Below, one piece after another: positions 7,661 to 12,966 of a stretch of 12,966 nucleotides of DNA. The position numbers and the translations under genes were made by a program. The notes under the pieces are model-generated. The model did not search any database. It was not told where the DNA came from and was given only the letters and a program-made list of their open reading frames with translations. Numbering within the stretch: position 1 is the first letter of the stretch; each line of letters begins with the position of its first letter. Source of the stretch: an uncultured Verrucomicrobiota bacterium (GTDB lineage: Bacteria; Verrucomicrobiota; Kiritimatiellia; RFP12; UBA1067); NCBI GenBank assembly GCA_946631345.1, contig CAMPAA010000085.1:1-12966 (forward strand). Direction: 5' to 3'.

Positions 7661-9553
7661 ATGATTGGCCTTCTGAACCGATTGCCGTTGTTGGCGGTGC
7701 TGTCCGCAGTTGTCGCCATTCTGCCGAGGCACGTGCTGGGCGAAAATGAGACGCCGCAAGTATGGCCGGAGTTTTCCGGGGTTTATCCGCATCTGGCGAT
7801 GTTCAACGAAGAGGGCGAATGCGGCACGGGTGCAGTCGTGCCGTGGGCTGATGATCTTTGGGTGGTTACCTATGGGCCACATTGTCCCGTGGGGTCTAGC
7901 GACCGGCTCTACCGAATAAAACCCGACCTCTCGCGCGAGGTGTTTCCTGGTTCTGTTGGCGGCACTCCGGCGAACAGGCTCATTCATCGCGAGACGAGCC
8001 AGCTGCTGATCGGGCCGTATGTGATTGATGCGCATGGCGGGGTGAAGGTTGTTCCGCCATTCAAGATGCCGGGGCGCCTGACGGGGGCGGCAAGGCATCT
8101 CCATGATTCCGCGAACAAGGTCTATGTGGCCACGATGGAGACGGGGCTTTACGAGCTGGATATGCGCACGCTTGCCGTAAACACGCTCATTCGCGAGAAC
8201 GGGAAAAACGATGGAGACATAGCCGAATGTCTCAAGTGGTTCGGGGCTGACTGGCCGACAGGATGGACGATTGCGCCAGTCACGCACGTTCCCGGATATC
8301 ACAGCAAGGGGCTTTGCAGCGGGTTCGGGAAAGTGTTTGTATCCAACAACGGAGAGGACAGCCCAGAGGCGCGCAGCAACCCATTCGTGTCGTCAGGAGT
8401 GCTCGCTTGGTGGAACGAATTTGGGCGCGACTGGACGCCGGTGAGACGCTGTCAGTTCACGGAAGTGACGACGCGCGATGGTATCTATGGCAACCTGAAT
8501 CCCATGCGCAATCCCATTTGGGCGCTGGGATGGGATGCAAAATCAGTTATTCTCGGCGTGACGACGAATGGAACGGAGTGGTGTTATTATCGCTTGCCCA
8601 AGGCATCTCACGCCTACGATGGTGCCCACGGGTGGAACACGGAGTGGCCGCGCATTCGAGATGTTGGCTTTGACGATGGCTCGTTGCTCGCCACAATGCA
8701 TGGTACGTTCTGGCGTTTCCCGTGCGAATTTTCGCCCGCATCGCCTAACGGAATACGTCCGATATCCACATATTTGAAGGTGATCGGGGATTTCTGCCGC
8801 TGGGGGGACAGAATCGTGTTCGGATGCGACGATCAGGCGCGCGATGAGTTTCTGGGCGGTCGTGGATTGAAGGCTGATGCTCCACGATGCGAACGGTCGC
8901 AGTCCAACCTCTGGTTCGTGAGGCCAGACGACTTGGCATCGTTTGGGCCTCCGTCCGGCGAAGGATGCGTGTGGCTTGATGAAGATGTGAATGACGGCGA
9001 TATTTCTGAACCATATTTGCACGTGGGATATGAATCCATGCGCTTCTCGTTCTCCCGGAAAGACGGGACTCCTGTTCGCCATGAGCTTTTGCGCGATGGA
9101 GATTGGGTGCGTGTAAAATGCCTTGAAGACGCGAAGAGTGCTACAGCCTGTTTCCGATACGGTCCAGCGGAAATCATTACGTCCGTGCCAGATGTCACGT
9201 ATCCGGTTGTTGCCGTCAAAGATGATAACGGGATGGATTGGAAGTTCCCGAATGTGAATGGCGATACGAACGTTGTATGTCGTGAGATAGCCACGGAACG
9301 CGACCTTCTTTATGTTGGCGGTGTGTTCTATGAGGTGCCTGCGGAGAATGCGGGAGGGTTTTCGGCGTTGCGTCCGATTGCGCTGGCGGATGCGCCAGTC
9401 ACTTCGCTTGAATGTCGTCGTGGTCTGATGTATCTGAATGATACACCTATGGTGATTGACGATCTTTGGCGGAACGGAACGGCGGCGCGAGCATATTGGC
9501 TGTGGGAAAAATGGAACGGCAGAAGCGGCGTCCAGAAACGGGGAAACCAATAA
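7661..9553 (+). CDS. Secreted protein of unknown function, probable beta-propeller
   Basis: 630 residues from the ATG at 7661, with a hydrophobic signal peptide (about 5-27) placed right at the start. The body has many short beta-strand patterns ending in aromatic or Gly turns, such as DDLWVVTYG (64-72), QLLIGPYVID (104-113), KVYVATMETGLYELD (143-157), KVFVSNNGE (214-222), SVILGVTTNG (285-294), LLATMHGTFWRFP (332-344) and RIVFGCDD (374-381). This spacing suggests a beta-propeller of about six or seven blades. A C-terminal segment (about 440-491) containing EPYLHVGY looks like a small beta-sandwich. It resembles uncharacterised secreted proteins I recall from Planctomycetes, Verrucomicrobia and gut Bacteroidota, but no family name can be given with confidence. 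No catalytic motif is evident. It sits 32 bases after the repeat protein, and its stop overlaps the next start as TAATG. Confidence 0.7.
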   Translation: MIGLLNRLPLLAVLSAVVAILPRHVLGENETPQVWPEFSGVYPHLAMFNEEGECGTGAVVPWADDLWVVTYGPHCPVGSSDRLYRIKPDLSREVFPGSVGGTPANRLIHRETSQLLIGPYVIDAHGGVKVVPPFKMPGRLTGAARHLHDSANKVYVATMETGLYELDMRTLAVNTLIRENGKNDGDIAECLKWFGADWPTGWTIAPVTHVPGYHSKGLCSGFGKVFVSNNGEDSPEARSNPFVSSGVLAWWNEFGRDWTPVRRCQFTEVTTRDGIYGNLNPMRNPIWALGWDAKSVILGVTTNGTEWCYYRLPKASHAYDGAHGWNTEWPRIRDVGFDDGSLLATMHGTFWRFPCEFSPASPNGIRPISTYLKVIGDFCRWGDRIVFGCDDQARDEFLGGRGLKADAPRCERSQSNLWFVRPDDLASFGPPSGEGCVWLDEDVNDGDISEPYLHVGYESMRFSFSRKDGTPVRHELLRDGDWVRVKCLEDAKSATACFRYGPAEIITSVPDVTYPVVAVKDDNGMDWKFPNVNGDTNVVCREIATERDLLYVGGVFYEVPAENAGGFSALRPIALADAPVTSLECRRGLMYLNDTPMVIDDLWRNGTAARAYWLWEKWNGRSGVQKRGNQ

Positions 9554-11712
9554 TGATATTGAGCCGTTCAAGATTAGCTATCGTTGCGTCTGAGGTGATT
9601 TTTGCCGCCGGAACGCTTTGGGCTGCGCGTATTGACGTGAATCCACAGAGTTTCGACGCCGGAGGTTGGAAGCTTGACGTGCAGTTCATGGATGTGATGG
9701 GTTCTCCGTATCTTCTGGCGCATGGATGTGGCATTCGCGTGACGGACGCAAAGGCTGTCGCAAACGTTCCAGGAACTGGCAGATGGCACGTGTGGGTACG
9801 GTCTCGCAAATGGGTGGATGGCGCCGGAGCGTTCAAGGTGCGTGTTGGCGGGCGGACGCTCGGCCAAACATTTGGCGTTTCGCAGACGAAGTGGGATTGG
9901 GAGGATGGCGGCGAGGTCGAGCTGAAGAAAGGTCTGGTACAGATTGTGCTTGAAGATATGGATGGTTTTGACGGACGTTGCGCCGGTGTCGTGCTGACGG
10001 ATGACGGCATAAAGCCAGATGGCGCGCTTAAGCTTGATCCTGCGGTTGTCTCCGAGACCATAGATGCCGATTTCGTCGTGGTTGGCGGCGGTGTGCCTGG
10101 CACATGCGCGGCGGTGTCTGCGGCAAGACGAGGGCTAAGGGTCGCGCTTGTGCAGGATCGTCCTGTGCTTGGGGGCAACGCATCGTCGGAGATTCGGGTC
10201 TGGTCGGCAGGAGAGGCGAAATATCCGCTTGTGAGGGAAGTGCGCGGATGGTTCTTGAATCGTGACGCGAACATGGCCCTTTCTGACGCCCACCGTATGC
10301 GCATTGTGGAGGACGAGAAGACGCTTTCGCTTCATCTTTGCCATCGTATGTTTGCGGTGGAGACGGATGCGGGGCGCATTGTGGCGGTAAAGGCTCTTGA
10401 CTGGCGGCACAACAGGATCGTGCGTTTCCGTGCACCGCTTTTTTGCGACGCTACAGGCGATGGCTGGCTTGGGTATTATGCCGGAGCCGATTGGCGCATG
10501 GGGCGAGAGGCAAAATCTGAATATGGGGAACCTTCCGCTCCGGAGAAGCAGGACGGGCATACGCTTGGCGCTTCGCTCATGTGGACGAGTGCGCAGGCAA
10601 ACACGGACATTCCTTTCTCTGCGCCATGGGCAGAACCTCATGCGCAGGGCGTGTCCGCAATTCGTGGCGAGTGGAATTGGGAATATGGGATCAGACGTGA
10701 CATGATTGCGGAAGGCGAAGCTATACGTGACCGTCTATTTCTTGCAATTTATGGCGCGTTCTCTTTGGCAAAGAAGGAGGCATCCAATTCGCGTCTCGTA
10801 CTTGATAATGTTCCGTTCCTTCTGGGCAAGCGCGAGTCGCGCCGTTTGATGGGTGACTGGGTGTATTCGGAAAGAGACATTACGGAGAAGCGACAGTTCA
10901 AGGACTCGATTGCCGCCGGATCATGGAGCGTTGATCTCCACTATGACGATTGCAAGCAAGGGGTGGACTTCCTTACAACATGCCGACAGCCGCATTATGG
11001 GCGCTATTGGATTCCCTATCGTTCCATTTATTCCCGCAATATCGGGAATCTTTTTATGGCTGGCAGATGTTTCAGCTGTACGCACGTTGGGCTTGGTGGC
11101 CCGCGTGTCATAAACACGCTAGCGCAGCTTGGCTGTGCGGCTGGCGAAGCCGCCGCACTGTGCAAAATGCGAGAGTTGCTTCCCCGTGACATTTGGCGGC
11201 TGGGGCTTGTGCGTGAGCTTCAGCGTATGCTTGGCGGGGATTTCCCAGGTGTTCCCGATCCTGCGACAAAAGGCTGGAGAGTCGTAGATGACGAGACGCC
11301 TGGCGTGACATTCACGGAGGGATGGAAATTCTGGCACAACGCAAACGGCGAGCAGATAGGCGAGGGGTCGCACTATCCACCAGGCGGAGGCTGTTGGAGC
11401 AGCGATCTCAAAGTCGACTCATGTGTCGGAGAGGCGAAATATCCATTGCCTGTGCCTGTCAAGGGTAGATATGTCCTTATGGGTAGAATTCCATATCTCC
11501 ATTCAGCAAACACCCAATCTTCAACCGCAATGACAATCGAATCGGAAGGTTCGGTTTCTCATTTCAAGGTAAATCAAGCGATAGGCACAGGGACTTGGCA
11601 GAAACTTGGCGAGTTTGATCTTGTCCCTGGTGCAATGTTGCGGATTCATCTGTCAAAATCCTTTGGTGTTGTCGTAGCCGATGCTTTTGCGCTTGTGTTG
11701 ATGGAGAAGTGA
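9553..11712 (+). CDS. FAD-dependent oxidoreductase (PF12831 type) with beta-sandwich flanking domains
   Basis: 719 residues from the ATG at 9553-9555, overlapping the previous stop by one base, with a weak GGGGAA ribosome site at 9540-9545. An earlier in-frame ATG at 9466 lies inside the upstream gene and gives a charged leader, so it is rejected. Order: hydrophobic N terminus (about 8-24), beta-sandwich-like domain (about 30-150), then the FAD-binding core (about 170-545). The core shows DFVVVGGGVPGTCAAVSAAR (173-192), a LGGNASSEIR motif (206-215), the DATGDGW motif (299-305) and the second FAD contact GLGGPRVINTLAQLGCAAGE (513-532). The C-terminal domain (about 575-719) resembles golvesin/carbohydrate-binding jelly rolls: G..TWQKLGEFDL.PG...I.LS.S..GVVVADAFALV. 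The substrate is unknown. Oxidation of a sugar hydroxyl is inference from the neighbours. There is no twin-arginine motif in the leader, which is odd for a flavoprotein if it is exported. Last gene of the operon. Confidence 0.85.
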   Translation: MILSRSRLAIVASEVIFAAGTLWAARIDVNPQSFDAGGWKLDVQFMDVMGSPYLLAHGCGIRVTDAKAVANVPGTGRWHVWVRSRKWVDGAGAFKVRVGGRTLGQTFGVSQTKWDWEDGGEVELKKGLVQIVLEDMDGFDGRCAGVVLTDDGIKPDGALKLDPAVVSETIDADFVVVGGGVPGTCAAVSAARRGLRVALVQDRPVLGGNASSEIRVWSAGEAKYPLVREVRGWFLNRDANMALSDAHRMRIVEDEKTLSLHLCHRMFAVETDAGRIVAVKALDWRHNRIVRFRAPLFCDATGDGWLGYYAGADWRMGREAKSEYGEPSAPEKQDGHTLGASLMWTSAQANTDIPFSAPWAEPHAQGVSAIRGEWNWEYGIRRDMIAEGEAIRDRLFLAIYGAFSLAKKEASNSRLVLDNVPFLLGKRESRRLMGDWVYSERDITEKRQFKDSIAAGSWSVDLHYDDCKQGVDFLTTCRQPHYGRYWIPYRSIYSRNIGNLFMAGRCFSCTHVGLGGPRVINTLAQLGCAAGEAAALCKMRELLPRDIWRLGLVRELQRMLGGDFPGVPDPATKGWRVVDDETPGVTFTEGWKFWHNANGEQIGEGSHYPPGGGCWSSDLKVDSCVGEAKYPLPVPVKGRYVLMGRIPYLHSANTQSSTAMTIESEGSVSHFKVNQAIGTGTWQKLGEFDLVPGAMLRIHLSKSFGVVVADAFALVLMEK

Positions 11713-11821
11713 TATAGGAAGGATGCATCTCGGATAATTGACATAGACAACGCAAACGTCCCCTGTCATTCGGCGGGGGATGGGTTGTGAATGGAACTGA
11801 AACGATGCTGCGCAGGGATTC
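11713..11821. other. Intergenic region between convergent genes; weak hairpin
   Basis: The FAD gene (+) and the ORF6N gene (-) converge here. GTCCCC (11758-11763) pairs with GGGGAT (11776-11781), with one G-T pair and a 12-base loop. It has no T-run on the + strand and only a loosely T-rich tail on the minus strand. It is at best a weak terminator for the ORF6N gene. No convincing terminator for the long + strand operon is visible. Confidence 0.3.
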
Positions 11822-12778
11822 TTACAACTTGGCGAGGATGTCGGGGATGTTGGATTTGTCGAGGGATGAGAAGGCGAAGCACTTCTTGCCGAGGTAGTTG
11901 AGGGACGCCCCGACGTGAATGAGTGTCGTTTTGTCGATGATGAGGAAGCGGTCGTGGAACCTGTCGGAGACCTTGACCGTGAGCGAGTTGGCGTACTGCG
12001 CGTTGAACTTCGCCACATCGACGGCATGAAGAAGCTTGTTTCGCGAGTTCTTCACCGCGAGCACCGCTACGCCCTGCCTTTTCTGTGCGATGAGCGGCAG
12101 AACGCAGTCGGCGAAGTACGGGTCGATGATGATCAGTTCCGTCTTCGCCATGCGCACGAACTTCTTCATCTGCTCGAACGCATCGTATATCTGCCCGTCG
12201 TAGAACACCTTCTGCGGCGGGAACTTCTTGTCCTGCATCGCATCGAGTATCAGCTTGAAGCGCTCCTCGTTGCGGGCTTGGTTCGCGTCATTCCGAATCT
12301 GGTCGGCGATTTGCCGCCGGTCTGTCGCTTCGATTCGTGCGAGAAGCGGCGCGATGGACGCGAGAGCCTTGCGCATGGCGACAAAAGCATTGGTGATTCG
12401 TATGCTGACCAGTGCCGCTATTTCGCTTTTCAGAACACTTGCAAGCATGAGAATCCCATGCTCGGTAAATGCGTAAGGGCGATATTTGATGTTGTGTCCA
12501 CGCCCTTTGTTCAAGGTCGCAAATTGCGACCTTGAACGATTGCCCACATCATTCCCGCTCGCGAATATCTCCTGAACCTCGTCGTCACTCAACGAGAACA
12601 TGAAGTTCGGGGGAAAGCGAATCATGTTGCGCTTCACTTGCTCGTTCAAACGCTTCGTCGGAACCCCGTAAAGCTCCGCGAGGTCACGGTCGAGCATGAC
12701 CTGAACGCCGCGAATCGTGAGGATTCGCGAACGGATGGCATCGACGTTTACCGGTTCGGCGATGGTCAGATCATTCAT
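11822..12778 (-). CDS. ORF6N-domain protein fused to a phospholipase-D-like domain
   Basis: 318 residues from the ATG at 12776-12778, chosen for the GGGAGAAGGA ribosome site just upstream (12790-12781) and the promoter behind it. A reading frame extending to 12949 would translate through the promoter and two terminators, so it is rejected. The ORF6N domain (about 12-135) shows IRGVQVMLDRDLAELYGVPT (22-41), RFPPNFMF (54-61) and PYAFTEHGILML (101-112). A helical linker (about 140-180) follows. The C-terminal domain (about 188-318) has VFYDGQIYDAF, ELIIIDPYF (214-222) and HDRFLIID (275-282) followed by HVGASLN. This matches the PLD-type H-x-K-x4-D...G-S-x-N motif with Arg in place of Lys. ORF6N domains are known from phage antirepressor-like proteins. 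The PLD-like part suggests nuclease or binding activity, but its role is undetermined. It lies at the edge of the operon and looks functionally separate from it. Confidence 0.88.
   Translation of the reverse strand: MNDLTIAEPVNVDAIRSRILTIRGVQVMLDRDLAELYGVPTKRLNEQVKRNMIRFPPNFMFSLSDDEVQEIFASGNDVGNRSRSQFATLNKGRGHNIKYRPYAFTEHGILMLASVLKSEIAALVSIRITNAFVAMRKALASIAPLLARIEATDRRQIADQIRNDANQARNEERFKLILDAMQDKKFPPQKVFYDGQIYDAFEQMKKFVRMAKTELIIIDPYFADCVLPLIAQKRQGVAVLAVKNSRNKLLHAVDVAKFNAQYANSLTVKVSDRFHDRFLIIDKTTLIHVGASLNYLGKKCFAFSSLDKSNIPDILAKL
12509..12537. repeat. Perfect 14-bp inverted repeat with 1-base centre inside the ORF6N gene
   Basis: The arms GTTCAAGGTCGCAA and TTGCGACCTTGAAC are exact reverse complements around a single A. 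The palindrome falls within codons 81-90 (RSRSQFATLN), between the ORF6N core and the conserved YAFTEHG block. It has no T-run, so it is not an intrinsic terminator. It would form a strong hairpin in the mRNA and a symmetric protein-binding or recombination site in DNA. Confidence 0.9.
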
Positions 12779-12803
12779 TGTCCTTCTCCCTGCAACGGCG
12801 CGT

Positions 12804-12812
12804 ATTATACCA
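12804..12812 (-). promoter_or_regulatory. Extended -10 promoter of the ORF6N gene
   Basis: On the minus strand TGGTATAAT is a perfect TGn extended -10 with a consensus TATAAT. No good -35 is present at 17 bases (TGTCAA there). The predicted start near 12797 gives a leader of about 19 bases that is almost entirely the ribosome site, and supports the ATG at 12778. Confidence 0.65.
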
Positions 12813-12816
12813 TTTC

Positions 12817-12838
12817 GCCGCCTGCATTGACAGGCGGC
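12817..12838. promoter_or_regulatory. Candidate operator: inverted repeat over the ORF6N promoter
   Basis: GCCGCCTG and CAGGCGGC are perfect 8-bp arms around CATTGA. They cover the -35 region just upstream of the extended -10 of the ORF6N gene. No T-run follows on either strand, so an operator is likelier than a terminator. Autoregulation by the ORF6N protein is only a guess. Confidence 0.4.
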
Positions 12839-12876
12839 AAACATAGTCGCCACAACTTCAAGCACTTTCCATTTCC

Positions 12877-12909
12877 GCCCTTCCGGCTTCGTGCCGGAGG
12901 GGCTTTTTT
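12877..12909 (+). terminator. Intrinsic terminator, first of a tandem pair
   Basis: An 11-bp GC-rich stem (12877-12887 with 12893-12903, one T-G pair) closes a TTCGT loop and is followed at once by six T. It points rightward. No + strand gene lies directly upstream. Confidence 0.8.
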
Positions 12910-12914
12910 CGTTT

Positions 12915-12945
12915 GCCGTCGGGCTTTGGCCCGGCGGCTTTTTTT
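12915..12945 (+). terminator. Intrinsic terminator, second of a tandem pair
   Basis: A 10-bp stem (12915-12924 with 12929-12938, one T-G pair) with a TTTG loop is followed by seven T. It starts 5 bases after the T-run of the first terminator and has the same rightward direction. The two stems differ in sequence. Confidence 0.8.
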
Positions 12946-12966
12946 GCACAGATTTCCCACTGCGGC

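Noticed and set aside
9466..9552. Upstream extension of the oxidoreductase gene
   Set aside because: It adds 29 charged residues encoded inside the previous gene; the TAATG overlap start is the standard coupled arrangement.
8543..9571. Long minus-strand open frame opposite the propeller gene
   Set aside because: It has shadow-like composition and would overlap a + gene that has clear coding character.
12827..12832. Consensus TTGACA on the + strand as a -35 for a small RNA ending at the tandem terminators
   Set aside because: No acceptable -10 lies 15-19 bases downstream (CCACAA at 17). It falls inside the inverted repeat and is probably incidental.
12779..12949. Upstream extension of the ORF6N gene
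   Set aside because: It would run through two intrinsic terminators (opposite strand), an inverted repeat and a consensus -10; homologous proteins begin close to the MNDL start.

Overview
The window looks like accessory chromosome from a gut or rumen bacterium of the PVC superphylum, most likely Verrucomicrobiota/Kiritimatiellota. That placement is inference. It rests on moderate-to-high GC, a histidine kinase with a 'PPWWTP' sequence just before its membrane segment, and a run of secreted proteins of types common in those phyla (BspA-like leucine-rich repeat, PF12831-type FAD oxidoreductase with jelly-roll domains, TIM-barrel glycoside-hydrolase-like). No rRNA, tRNA, CRISPR array or insertion sequence was seen.

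Layout. Positions 1-240 hold at most the tail of a + strand gene. Positions 241-3014 (minus) hold a two-component system: a NarX-type histidine kinase, translationally coupled to a NarL/FixJ response regulator by an ATGA overlap. A divergent intergenic region of about 125 bp (3015-3140) carries overlapping candidate promoters. From 3141 to 11712 (plus) lies a tight four-gene cluster: a TIM-barrel glycoside-hydrolase-like protein, a 984-residue BspA-like repeat protein, an uncharacterised probable beta-propeller protein, and an FAD-dependent oxidoreductase with beta-sandwich-like flanks. The gaps are 3 bp, 32 bp and a 1-bp overlap, so this is very probably one operon. Every product starts with a hydrophobic, export-type N terminus.

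Positions 11822-12778 (minus) hold an ORF6N-domain protein fused to a phospholipase-D-like C-terminal domain. It has a clear extended -10 promoter and an inverted repeat overlapping the promoter region. The right edge carries two strong tandem intrinsic terminators on the + strand with no obvious + strand gene in front of them.

How the genes may work together (inference): the kinase has a large extracytoplasmic sensor that appears to be built from four OB-fold-like repeats. It lies divergent to, and may control, an operon for secreted surface proteins that bind and process a glycan. A hydrolase-like barrel, an oxidoreductase with carbohydrate-binding-like domains, an adhesin-like repeat protein and an unknown propeller fit such a locus. 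No transporter, sulfatase or confirmed hydrolase is present, so the substrate cannot be read from the sequence. The ORF6N gene looks like an unrelated mobile or defence-associated neighbour.
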